64,000 nt of DNA from Caprella mutica (Eukaryota; Arthropoda; Malacostraca; Amphipoda; Caprellidae). Positions 25,841-37,335 of this stretch are shown here, piece after piece. The notes beneath the pieces were generated by a model. That model was not told the DNA's origin. It made no database searches and saw only the letters and a program-made list of their open reading frames with translations. The position numbers were made by a program, and so were the translations under genes. The stretch spans positions 124,001 to 188,000 of the forward strand of contig CANNZV010000327.1 of assembly GCA_947561585.1 (NCBI GenBank), in the 5' to 3' direction. Positions within the stretch are counted from its first letter, which is position 1. Each line of letters starts with the position of its first letter.

Positions 25841-27560
25841 ATTTATAATGTAAGACATAACTCTGTACCTGTTATAATTATGATGTAAGACATGACTTTG
25901 TACCTGTTATATAATGTAAGACATGACTTTGTACCTGTTTTATAATGTAAGACATGACTTTGTACCTGTTATATAATGTAAGACATGACTTTGTACCTGT
26001 TATATAATGTAAGACATGACTTTGTACCTGTTTTATAATGTAAGACATGACTTTGTACCTGTTATATAATGTAAGACATGACTTTGTACCTGTTTTATAA
26101 TGTAAGACATGACTTTGTACCTGTTTTATAATGTAACACATGACTCTGTACCTGTTTTATAATGTAACACAGGCCTCTATACCTGTTTTATAATGTAACA
26201 CAGGCCTCTATACCTGTTATAAAATGTAACACAGGCCTCTATACCTGTTTTATAATGTAACACAGGCCTCTATACCTGTTATATAATGTAACACAGGCCT
26301 CTATACCTGTTTTATAATGTAACACAGGCCTCTATACCTGTTTTATAATGTAACACAGGCCTCTATCCCTGTTATATAATGTAACACAGGCCTCTATACC
26401 TGTTTTATAATGTAACACAGGCCTCTATACCTGTTTTATAATGTAACACAGGCCTCTATACCTGTTTTATAATGTAACACAGGCCTCTATCCCTGTTATA
26501 TAATGTAACACAGGCCTCTATCCCTGTTTTATAATGTAACACAGGCCTCTATACCTGTTATATAATGTAACACAGGCCTCTATCCCTGTTTTATAATGTA
26601 ACACAGGCCCCTATACCTGTTTTATAATGTAACACAGGCCTCTATACCTGTTTTATAATGTAACACAGGCCCCTATACCTGTTTTATAATGTAACACATA
26701 CCTTTATAACTGTTATATAATGTAACACAGGCCTCTATACCTGTTTTATAATGTAACACATACCTTTATAACTGTTATATAATGTAACACAGGCCTCTAT
26801 ACCTGTTTTATAATGTAACACAGGCCCCTATACCTGTTTTATAATGTAACACAGGCCTCTATACCTGTTATATAATGTAACACAGGCCTCTATCCCTGTT
26901 TTATAATGTAACACAGGCCTCTATACCTGTTATATAATGTAACACAGGCCTCTATCCCTGTTTTATAATGTAACACAGGCCCCTATACCTGTTTTATAAT
27001 GTAACACAGGCCTCTATACCTGTTTTATAATGTAACACATACCTTTATAACTGTTATATAATGTAACACAGGCCTCTATCCCTGTTTTATAATGTAACAC
27101 AGGCCTCTATCCCTGTTTTATAATGTAACACAGGCCTCTATCCCTGTTTTATAATGTAACACAGGCCCCTATACCTGTTTTATAATGTAACACAGGCCTC
27201 TATACCTGTTTTATAATGTAACACATACCTTTATAACTGTTATATAATGTAACACAGGCCTCTATCCCTGTTTTATAATGTAACACAGGCCTCTATACCT
27301 GTTATATAATGTAACACAGGCCTCTATCCCTGTTTTATAATGTAACACAGGCCTCTATCCCTGTTTTATAATGTAACACAGGCCTCTATACCTGTTTTAT
27401 AATGTAACACAGGCCCCTATACCTGTTTTATAATGTAACACATACCTTTATAACTGTTATATAATGTAACACAGGCCTCTATACCTGTTTTATAATGTAA
27501 CACAGGCCCCTATACCTGTTTTATAATGTAACACATACCTTTATAACTGTTATATAATGT
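25841..27560. repeat. Minisatellite, 31 bp unit, two subfamilies
   Basis: About 55 copies with period 31. Copies up to about 26145 carry TAAGACATGACTTTGTACC; later ones carry TAACACAGGCCTCTATACC. Both share CTGTTTTATAATG or CTGTTATATAATG. A third variant, TAACACATACCTTTATAACT, recurs about six times at irregular intervals, showing block-wise amplification. The frame at 25878-26141 is a periodicity artefact (three units equal 93 bases). Confidence 0.95.
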
Positions 27561-27680
27561 ATCTCCCCCAACTAATCTCAGCCCTAATGAACTTTTTGTA
27601 ACTAATGTAATCGAAAGAATTAATGTTTGCAGAACATGCGAACTGATCAGCTGTGATAATGTGAGTAACAATTGAAGAGA

Positions 27681-29608
27681 GAGTGAATAGGGTGCATGTT
27701 TAGTTGAATGGGTGCATGTTTTGATGAAGAGGTGCATGTTTAGACGAAGGAGTGCATATTTTGATGAAGGGGTGCATATTTTGATGAGGGGGTGCATATT
27801 TTGATGAAGGAGTGCATGTTTTGATGAAGAGGTGCATGTTTTGATGAAGGAGTGCATGTTTTGATGAAGGAGTGCATGATTAGATGAAGGGGTGCATGTT
27901 TTGATGAAGGAGTGCATGTTTTGATGAAGAGGTGCATGTTTTGATGAAGGAGTGCATGTTTTGATGAAGGAGTGCATGATTAGATGAAGGGGTGCATGTT
28001 TTGATGAAGGAGTGCATGTTTTGATGAAGGGGTGCATGTTTTGATGAAGGGGTGCATGGTTAGATGAAGGGGTGCATGTTTTGATGAAGGAGTGCATGTT
28101 TTGATGAAGAGGTGCATGTTTTGATGAAGGAGTGCATGTTTTGATGAAGGAGTGCATGGTTAGATGAAGGGGTGCATGTTTTGATGAAGGAGTGCATGTT
28201 TTGATGAAGAGGTGCATGTTTTGATGAAGGAGTGCATGTTTTGATGAAGGAGTGCATGATTAGATGAAGGGGTGCATGTTTTGATGAAGGAGTGCATGTT
28301 TTGATGAAGAGGTGCATGTTTTGATGAAGGGGTGCATGTTTTCATGAAGGGGTGCATGGTTAGATGAAGGGGTGCATGTTTTGATGAAGGGGTGCATGTT
28401 TTGATGAAGGGGTGCATATTTTGATGAAGGGGTGCATGTTTTGATGAAGGGGTGCATGTTTTGATGAAGGGGTGCATGTTTTGATGAAGGGGTGCATGTT
28501 TTGATGAAGGGGTGCATGTTTTGATGAAGGGGTGCATGTTTTGATGAAGGAGTGCATGTTTTGATGAAGGAGTGCATGATTAGATGAAGGGGTGCATGTT
28601 TTGATGAAGGAGTGCATGTTTTGATGAAGAGGTGCATGTTTTGATGAAGGGGTGCATGTTTTGATGAAGGGGTGCATGGTTAGATGAAGGGGTGCATGTT
28701 TTGATGAAGGGGTGCATGTTTTGATGAAGGGGTGCATATTTTGATGAAGGGGTGCATGTTTTGATGAAGGGGTGCATGTTTTGATGAAGGGGTGCATGTT
28801 TTGATGAAGGGGTGCATGACTAGATGAAGGGGTGCATGTTTTGATGAAGGGGTGCATGTTTTGATGAAGGGGTGCATGTTTTGATGAAGGGGTGCATGTT
28901 TAGATGAAGGGGTACATGTTTTGATGAAGGGGTGCATGTTTTGATGAAGGGGTGCATATTTTGATGAAGGGGTGCATGATTAGATGAAGGGGTACATGTT
29001 TTGATGAAGGGGTGCATATTTTGATGAAGGGGTGCATGTTCAGATGAAGGGGTGCATGTTTTGATGAAGGGGTACATTTTTTGATGAAGGGGTGCATGAT
29101 TAGATGAAGGGGTGCATGTTTTGATGAAGGGGTGCATATTCTGATGAAGGAGTGCATGTTTAGATGAAGGGGTGCATGTTTTGATGAAGGGGTGCATATT
29201 TTGATGAAGGAGTGCATGTTTAGATGAAGGGGTGCATGTTTTGATGAAGGGGTACATGTTTTGATGAAGGAGTGCATGTTTTGATGAAGGAGTGCATGAT
29301 TAGATGAAGGGGTGCATGTTTTGATGAAGGAGTGCATGTTTTGATGAAGAGGTGCATGTTTTGATGAAGGGGTGCATGTTTTGATGAAGGGGTGCATGGT
29401 TAGATGAAGGGGTGCATGTTTTGATGAAGGGGTGCATGTTTTGATGAAGGGGTGCATATTTTGATGAAGGGGTGCATGTTTTGATGAAGGGGTGCATGTT
29501 TTGATGAAGGGGTGCATGTTTTGATGAAGGGGTGCATGACTAGATGAAGGGGTGCATGTTTTGATGAAGGGGTGCATGTTTTGATGATGGTGTTTATGTT
29601 TTTGATGA
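27681..29608. repeat. Minisatellite, 20 bp unit
   Basis: About 96 copies of TTGATGAAGGGGTGCATGTT. Variants at a few sites (AGTGCATG, AAGAGGTG, CATATT, CATGATTAG) form higher-order patterns. The block 28541-28866 is identical to 29261-29586, an offset of 720 bases. The minus strand has no stop in the standard unit in any frame, so many overlapping frames of up to 235 codons appear, all reading permutations of one 20-residue repeat. Confidence 0.97.
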
Positions 29609-30547
29609 AGGTTACAACTGATGGGTACAAGTAGACCAAATGGAACAAATATATACCACTGTCAATGTTGCAAACCCGAATTAAAAGAATTTGATCTTCA
29701 ATTATACTACTGTTTTTATCATACAGACTGTATCAATAGGTACACACAGGGTTGCTCAGTTCCTCTCGCTATCATGGGGCCTGTGATACACAAGCAATAA
29801 CAACAACTTATAAGTTTGGAGAAGTCAGTTAGGCTAGACTGTGGGTCGAGCAATTGTAGTCAATAACTTTTAGTCTATCATTTAGTCTACAATAATACCA
29901 TAAATTTAGATATTTTAAGCTACAATTGGACGTATGTTTACACTAATCAATAATAATTTAGGTTTTTATGCTAACTGAAATGAATTTCTGTTGTGAATCA
30001 GTATAATGCCTATAGTACATGAATTAATTTCAAAAGAGTGTGATTCTACGGTAATTACACATATTATTTGACTTCTTTTTCTATACAGTTTGCAACATAA
30101 ATATTAGCGCTCTTTAATAATGAGCTAAAATTAAATTTACATGGACACTAAACTAATAATAATCATATAATACATATCAAGTATAAAAATCTACTATTAA
30201 GTGAATTACAATTTGTATCATAATTTGTTAAATTGCATTCTAAAGTTGAGAGTGTGGTTGCCCGGTCCAGAATATCATTTGAGTCAATATCTACTGCCAT
30301 GTGGTCCATTTGTGTGATTAATTCTAGAGTATAATCTCTACTATGGTGGGGAGGGGAGAGATTCAGTGAAAGATAAAAAAGCAATGCACTATACTAGATG
30401 CTATAGGATGGCTGTGCTTCAGGTCAGACTATAGTACATCCCGTTAAGAATAACTTTCCCCCAATAGTATCAATAGTTGGAACTAGTATTCTGGCCCATC
30501 ATAAACACATGTTGACACAAAAGGGTAAAACAAGAGAGAAAAAATTT
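29609..30547. other. No gene seen
   Basis: AT-rich, with a 73-codon minus frame at 30163-30384 that has no recognisable domain. Confidence 0.4.
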
Positions 30548-30785
30548 GCACACTAGCTTGAGGACAGGATGGGGGAAAAGCACTTCCTGCACAGTCTTGG
30601 AGACACAGTAGAGAAAATCTAATAACTCATTCAGTAGGGAAATGAATTATCGCACACAATCATGAGACCACAGTTGGGTAAATTAATTCTCTCACAATCA
30701 TGAGATCATCGAAGGAAAAAGCACTTATCGCACACAATCATGAGGCCAGAGTAGGGGAAACTCCTCTCGCAAACAGTCACACAAA
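30548..30785. repeat. Degenerate tandem repeat, about 40 bp unit
   Basis: About six copies each starting near GCACACAATCATGAG and containing a purine-rich AGTAGGGGAAA segment. Confidence 0.7.
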
Positions 30786-32722
30786 GAACGTCATAGTTAA
30801 CTAACTATATTCATTAATTTTACTACCAATTGAATCTTATTGTTACATATTGAGACACTGAAAAAGTCTGGCAATAAAAAAGTTTGAGTGGGTAAGATTC
30901 TTCCTACAAAAAGATGTTCGATTAAAATTAACCCTCGCGATGAGGTGTAAGATACTTGGGAAAATGTAGCTCTTTGCAGTGTGCATATATTTAGAATTAT
31001 GCGTATTGCATTGAAACTACTGACTAATTCATGCACTACAAAATAGAGTATAGGATCTGGCACAGATTTTTGTATTTTATAGAAAGAAATTCGATTCTAC
31101 AAGGACATGCAAGTGATAAACTCTTACAGTAAAGAATATTCATACAATATCAATTTACAGTGCATACAAATAATTTTCCATTTAGGGTTGAACTCCAACA
31201 GGGAAGAACATTCTTACAATATCGAATTGTAGTTAAAATACATATCATTAAAATCTGTAAATGATAACGTAAATGAGGTGACAAATTCATCTTATTCCAA
31301 ATCACAGTCTGATAATTCTAACCAGATCTCCTTAATTAAATTGCCTCGAGAAACTGAAACGGATATTCGAATTGCATCACAGTTTTCGAATATTAAAACT
31401 TTGAGTTGCGATGGGATATTGAACAGAAATGGGGCGTTTACCCCCTTTCCCGTTCTCTACCATCCCCTCTCCCCTCCTTCGTCACCCCCATCATCGTATC
31501 GTTCTTTTCATTTACGAATTTTAGAGGTAGAACGAATAATTCGTAATAAAGGTGGTATTATACGAATTCTGTGATCTTTTAATCGATCTATTAATCGGTG
31601 CATTTGACTGATTAGCAATCTCTTAAGATGAGCTGCAGGTTTTGATGATCTTGGAATCGTTTGTATCATCAATTCTTTCCTCCTCTTTAGATACGATACC
31701 CTCGAGTACATAAGCCCTAATGAATGACACATAACACCAATCTTGTTGCTACATAACTTGTGTATCTTGATGCAAGACCTGATTGTGTACAAATTACCCA
31801 ACTAGTGTATTTAGGCATCTAACTTGCAAAAACTCAAATAGAGTACTAAGGTACCAAGTTGAAATTAACACTATGGATAATTCCCCTCCTTTTTTCCCCA
31901 TCAGTGGCATCCCTTCTTCACACCATTACATCCCTTGCTCAATCTCGAGATTGCCGCGTAGTGAATCAAATATAACGTTATATATCATATCTTTAAATCC
32001 TCATTCTTTTGCTAGATATCTGATGTTCAATATTTGTTATTAGTTGTTATGAATCATTGCTTTGTGGTACTAATTTTCGATACTCCAATAAATATTGGAA
32101 AGAACTTACCCCTCGTATGAAGGTACACTCTAACTCATATTGGAGATGTGAACTATTTATATAATTCATTGATATGAGGTGAGTTACGAATTATTGAAAA
32201 GTTACACATCTTGTGTCTTGTAATTCTAATCATGTTAATTAAATTGGCACCCGTTTATATGCAGGTAGCATGGAAACCAATTAAAATATAATTCTTATAA
32301 AGTTTTTTACTTGATTGGAGATTTCTAATTATCCGATAACTTGGACTTTACTCTAACTTTCATGATTGATAGCATTCACATTTATATAATCCTATCAAAC
32401 TATTGAATAAATAGCACATTATTATGTTAAATGTAATCTTCATTGAGATGATGGTGTAACACAATTGGGATATTTTCTTCTCATTTATTTACTCTAGTTT
32501 TATCTTTGAATAAGTAATATATTTATTAATATATCTTCATATGATAGAAGATAAAGCATTTCGCCAAATTGTATTAATATTCTATTACAAGATATATGAT
32601 CATAACAACACTGTAAATAAAGAGTGAAATTAATGAACATCACAAAGACGAAACCTGAATATTGAACTCACTAAAAACAGATCAGTAATTTTATGTTCAG
32701 ATCAAATTCACTATGTAACAAG
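30786..32722. other. No gene supported
   Basis: Overlapping frames on opposite strands (31278-31574 plus, 31508-31801 minus, 31783-32043 plus) are 86-98 codons long but show no domain, signal peptide or splice support. 31440-31500 is C-rich. Confidence 0.35.
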
Positions 32723-32945
32723 GTAGTCAAATTGACTGTGTTTCATTCTGTGAAGTATAAAGAACTACAGGTTAGTCAAATTGACCATATTTCAGTTTGT
32801 GAAGTCTATTAAACAACAATTTAGTCAAATTGACTATGTTTCTATTATGAGTAGTGTATCTACTTTGATCTTCAGGTCAGTTTGACTATGTTCCTCTCTT
32901 TGCGCAGTACATCTAATATGAGTTTCGGGTCAATTTGACTCTGTT
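32723..32945. repeat. Five spaced copies of an AGTCAAATTGACT palindrome
   Basis: The palindrome recurs about every 50 bases (32724, 32774, 32823, about 32875 and about 32929), followed each time by ATGTTT-like sequence. The last two copies are decayed. A related GTCAATTTGAC lies near 10508. Confidence 0.75.
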
Positions 32946-33324
32946 TTTCTCCACCATTGCTACTGTCATTTAATTGTCACTAATTTAGATAAGGTTCAGA
33001 TTAGAGTAAGTACTGTCACAAAGTCTTGTCACGCTATCAACTCACTCATTGCACTGGGGGAAGTAACGAGATTTTGGACTGCTACACATTAGCGAGCATA
33101 TGAGAAAATGGAAATAATAATTAATATTAAACTTACCGTTGATCATTTACCTAGCACCTATTTTTACATATTGATCAGAAATCTTGCACAGTTCGATGAT
33201 TTGGAGCGTATTCTAGCAAAAAATAGTCAAATAAAAATAAGTAAGATTTTAAAATTTCTCATTCAAAAATTGAATTGAATGTAAATTCAAGAACCATATT
33301 TGTGATTGAATGCTTGAATTGGTT

Positions 33325-33565
33325 TAACTCTTCAGTTCAAGTCATTCTGACCCGCATTCTCACAACCCAAACTATCACTGAAGTTCAAGTTTGATATCAG
33401 GAGGTTAAATGAGACATTAGGAGGTTGTAGTTACGTCATGACTGCCAAAGTGCCAATAGAGATAGAAGTTTGTTAGGTAATATTGTGGGAATAATGACAG
33501 GAACTTTCAAACAATATTCCCTAGTTAACTTCTAGCTCGTGTCAGCAAATTAAATTTATTGACTA
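33325..33565 (+). repeat. Dispersed repeat, copy B
   Basis: Inverted counterpart of 25276-25520, about 8 kb away. The reading frame kept in copy A is broken here by stops and small indels. Confidence 0.8.
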
Positions 33566-33592
33566 CTACTAACTCGAGAGGAATAAGTGAAC

Positions 33593-34135
33593 GGGACGGT
33601 ACTTACCAAGATGTAGAGGGGATTGTACAATGTACATACCAAAATGTAGAGGGGACTGTACTTACCAAGATGTAGAGGGGACGGTACTCACCAAGATGTA
33701 GAGGGGATTGTACTCACAAAGAAGTAGAGGGGATTGTACTCACCCAAATTTAAAGAGGATTGTACTTACCAGGATGTAGAGGGGATTGTACACACCAAGA
33801 TGTAGAGGGTACTGTACTTACTAAGATGTAGAGGAGTTTGTACTTACCAAGATGTAGAGAGGAGTGTACTTACCAAGATGCAGAGGGAACTGTACTTACC
33901 AATTGCAGAGGAGAATGTATTTACCAAGATGTAGAGGAGACTCTACTTATCAAGATTTTTTGTAAAAAGGACTGTACTTACCAAGATGTAGAGGGGACTG
34001 TACTTACCAAGATGTAGAGGGGATTATGCATACCAAGATGTAGAGGGGACTGTACTTACCAAGATGTAGAGGGGATTGTGCATACCAAGATGTAGAGGGG
34101 ACTGTACTTACCAAGATGTAGAGGGGATTGTGCAT
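33593..34135. repeat. Minisatellite, 26 bp unit
   Basis: About 21 copies containing GTACTTACCAAGATGTAGAG plus GGGACT. A dimeric pattern (GTACTTACC alternating with TGCATACC) is seen at 34000-34135. Confidence 0.95.
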
Positions 34136-34355
34136 GTAATATAGCAACATTTAACCTTAAACGATATTTTTTTAGATTCTTTTTTCTACCTAGAGATAAC
34201 CAAAGTTTCATTTATATCTAACAAAATATCAGAAAAAAAAAGATAAGTTTCTATAGATCGATATATGGTAAATATGAGATTTAATTATTTCTTCATCTAG
34301 CTAGATTAAAATATTAGTAGCTATAAAATGTATTAGAATATAAATAATTTAACAA

Positions 34356-34490
34356 TTAGGAGATACCTAATACGATTAATTGTTTTTTGACATTTTCAGT
34401 TTTTAGAGATATTTGGTGATCGCTCAGTAACATTTTAAGTTTTGAAAAGCTTCTTTCTACTTCCACTGATGTACTTGAAATACATTGCAT
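34356..34490 (-). pseudogene. hAT transposase, C-terminal dimerisation fragment
   Basis: The minus strand encodes STSVEVERSFSKLKMLLSD, continuing HQISLKTENVKKQLI and ending VLGIS before TAA at 34356-34358. The signature (S/T)xxVERSFSxLKxxLxDxR...LxxEnxxxLLI is diagnostic of the hAT C-terminal dimerisation region. A TAG codon interrupts the frame about 10 codons upstream of CISSTSVEVERSFS. Further upstream only scattered in-frame stretches remain, without a catalytic core that I can follow. This is a dead fragment of a hAT element. Confidence 0.75.
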
Positions 34491-35071
34491 TTTGTGCTAC
34501 ATTCTTATCAATTTGCACCTCTCTCGTTCCAGCGACAATGCTTCGTTTTTATTCTATGTGTTGCAATCCAGGATTATTTACTACAATACGGTTGGTATCA
34601 TCCTCATTCAAATCTACAAAATTTACACTCTTACGCCTATGTTTAGCTGTTTTAAAGTGTAATAAAACATTTTATTTCTTGTAGCTACTTGCATGGCTTG
34701 CATTTCAAAACACCGTCTTCATTGCATAACACCCAAATTCATCAAATAAATTTCGCATCTTGACGTTATCAGACCGTTTAATTTTAGTCATTATTAAGAG
34801 TTGTTAAGAAAACGAGGATTTGGAACTAAATGACTTGCTAAAATATTACCAAAAAAAAAACTGTAAATAAAAAATGGAGCAACTGTAGCGTAAACTTTAA
34901 TATTTCTTAAATAGAGTTTTGTATGCTGTAGCATAGACAAAAATATTCTTAAATAGAATTTCATATGCTCTGTATGCAAAAGAGGTTAATGCCTATAAAG
35001 CATAGATCATCTATGCTTTTATAGCATTATATGCTGTTATTTTGTTAGAGCATGGAAATCCGGGCTCTACT
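34491..35071. other. Probable decayed hAT remnant and spacer
   Basis: The 80-codon plus frame at 34442-34684 lies antisense to the hAT fragment and is a shadow frame. Nothing else was recognised. Confidence 0.4.
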
Positions 35072-35245
35072 CATTATACTCACTTTACTTACTATACTCA
35101 CTATAATCACTATAATCATTGTATTCACTATACTCACCAACCATACTCACAATACTCACCATACTAACTGTACTTATTACACAAAACAAACTCACCATAC
35201 TCATCATACGTACCATGCCCATTGAGTCATTGCACTCATAATACG
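35072..35245. repeat. Degenerate tandem repeat, about 9-10 bp unit
   Basis: Repeated variants of ACTATACTC, ACCATACTC and ACTATAATC, about 17 copies. Confidence 0.75.
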
Positions 35246-35255
35246 TAAGCCAGTA

Positions 35256-35840
35256 TTACACTGTTTCGCTTGCCATGGCGGTAGCCACAGTTTTATTATT
35301 TTTCTCTCTAACTCTGCCCCTTTTCTCTCTAATAGCTAATAATTCCATGGCGAGCGCCATAAATTGTGATTGCTCGTTTTAGAGGTGATGAAATTTTAAC
35401 AGAAGACTGCTAAAGAGATTTGAAAAAGTTTTATTTTTTTTCTCATTTTACAAGTTATTTAAGACTTTGAATAGCTACAGCTTGATACATCGTAGAATCT
35501 GCATAAAAAATAACCAGGTTTTGTATAAAAAAAGAATTAGCCCTTCTGTGTAGAGTGTACAGTGTTGCCATATAATCAATATAATTGAAAAAAAAAAATA
35601 CTATATAGGCATGGAACTGCTTCACACAACTATCAAGTAGATAATAAACTAAATATATATTCATGATGACATCGACTTTTAATGGTACTATACATTTCAT
35701 AGTAAATTTTTCAATTTCCCCTAAATTTCAATGCACGATCACCACCATATCGACACGTCTAATGTAATAGCAATTTTCATATCTGTAAAGAGAGACAACA
35801 CGGCCATGGCGAACGCCACAGTGTAATATGGGTTTAACTA
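35256..35840. mobile_element. Probable MITE with CCATGG-containing inverted ends
   Basis: The left end (AGTATTACACTGTTTCGC, then TTGCCATGGCGG) is the inverted counterpart of the right end (GGCCATGGCGAACGCCACAG, then TGTAATAT) at about 35803-35835. Another copy of the motif is inside (CCATGGCGAGCGCC at 35345) and one outside (CCGCCATGGCC near 36267). No coding region inside and no certain target-site duplication. Confidence 0.5.
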
Positions 35841-36889
35841 TCAGGTTTAACTCTTTTACGTGTTTTTTTTGTACTAAAAATTTGAAGGTAAAACATGAAG
35901 ACAAAAGCCAGACTGTTAAGATTTCTTACTTCTGTTTAGTTTAAATAAAATTTGAACTAAACAGAAATATTCGTCTCTTAAAAATCTTACATGTAACTGA
36001 CGACCCTTTTTTATTACATTAGTTAGTATTAAATGTTTGATAGTTGCAACTAATTTTTATATCTAAAACTGTTAGTTAAGTACAAACCATTAACTAGTGC
36101 CTCTAAATATTCCAAATGTTGATGTTAGTATACATTTAATTGTTGCCTGATTCTATTGATCTCTATTTTTTTTCTATGCGATTAAAGTAGTTTTCGTTGG
36201 TACTTATACGTATTAATATTATAGACCAGGAGAATTGGTTTAAATTTCAGTGCAGCATGACAGTTCACCGCCATGGCCAATTTCGCACATTGTCATTTCT
36301 ACTAAATGGTCTATTAATAATTTGGTGACTGGTAGTGAACACAGTAAAGCTGCTGATGTGAAAAGGGGATGACGTCAGCATAAACTAACATGTTGTTGAT
36401 AACAGAGTATGGATTTGACAGCAGCAGAAGCTTTATTTTCAATGGAAAACTTAGGGATTTATTTGCATTACTTTTTGTGTTACAATTTCCATTGTTATTA
36501 TACTTCTTATAGTTTTATAATATTCTTATCACATTCTTATTTTCGATTTCCATTTATACATTCTCACATTTATAATATCACTATATTTTTTATTCCCGAT
36601 TAAAGAACTAATATCAACTTCAAGTTAATTATAATATACACAGTTAATTATACCTATACATTCCTTCATTTCATATTAAAATAATCTAACTGATTTAAAA
36701 ATAAACATCCCATATAACAACAAATCAACTGACTATAAACCTATACGTAACATCATTTTAAATAATCAGAATAACCCCTTTCTTCTAATAGACAAAATAC
36801 AATATAAACTTCATTACATTTAGCACGAGACTTCAGACGCTTCCTTTTCCTCTTTTATCTCCATTAAAGTAAATGACTTGACATTCTGA
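35841..36889. other. No gene supported; CRE-like palindrome near an ATG
   Basis: TGACGTCA occurs at about 36371, some 40 bases before an ATG (36409) that opens MDLTAAEALFSMENLG before the translation becomes low-complexity. No convincing splice donor follows. Confidence 0.25.
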
Positions 36890-37335
36890 GAGAATGAAAG
36901 GTGTACGGTAGAGAGGTGAGTAGAGACTTCTTACATCCTTAGCTATGGGAAAAGTGTAGAATAGAGAGGTAAGTAGAGACTTCTTGCATCCTAAGCTATA
37001 GGAAAAGTATAGGATAGAGAGGTATGTAGAGACTTCTTACATCCTTAGCTATAGGAAAAGAGTAGGATAGAGAGGTAAGTAGAGACTTCTTGCATCCTTA
37101 GCTATAGGAAAAGTATAGGATAGAGAGGTATGTAGAGACTTCTTACATCCTTAGCTATAGGAAAAGTGTAGGATAGAGAGGTAAGAAGAGACTTCTTGCA
37201 TCCTTAGCTATAGGAAAAGTATAGGATAGAGAGGTATCTAGAGACCCTCTTACATCCTTAGCTATATGAAAAGTGTAAGATAGAGAGGTAATAGAGACTG
37301 TTTATATCCTTAGCTATAGGAAAAGTGTAGGGTGA
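36890..37335. repeat. Minisatellite, 53 bp unit
   Basis: About 8.3 copies containing TAGAGACTTCTTACATCCTT and AGCTATAGGAAAAG; GAGAGGT recurs at 36911 and 36964. Alternating copies carry TTACATCC or TTGCATCC, and GTGTAG or GTATAG, so the amplified unit was a 106 bp dimer. Confidence 0.95.

Noticed and set aside
27681..29608. CRISPR-like regular repeat arrays
   Set aside because: Repeats are contiguous without unique spacers, no cas genes exist, and the genome is eukaryotic; these are minisatellites. The same applies to the other arrays.
27510..29648. A dozen frames up to 235 codons on the minus strand
   Set aside because: All are permutations of the same 20-residue translation of a 20 bp minisatellite.
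31278..32043. Overlapping 86-98 codon frames on both strands
   Set aside because: No domain, no codon or splice support, and they overlap each other antisense.
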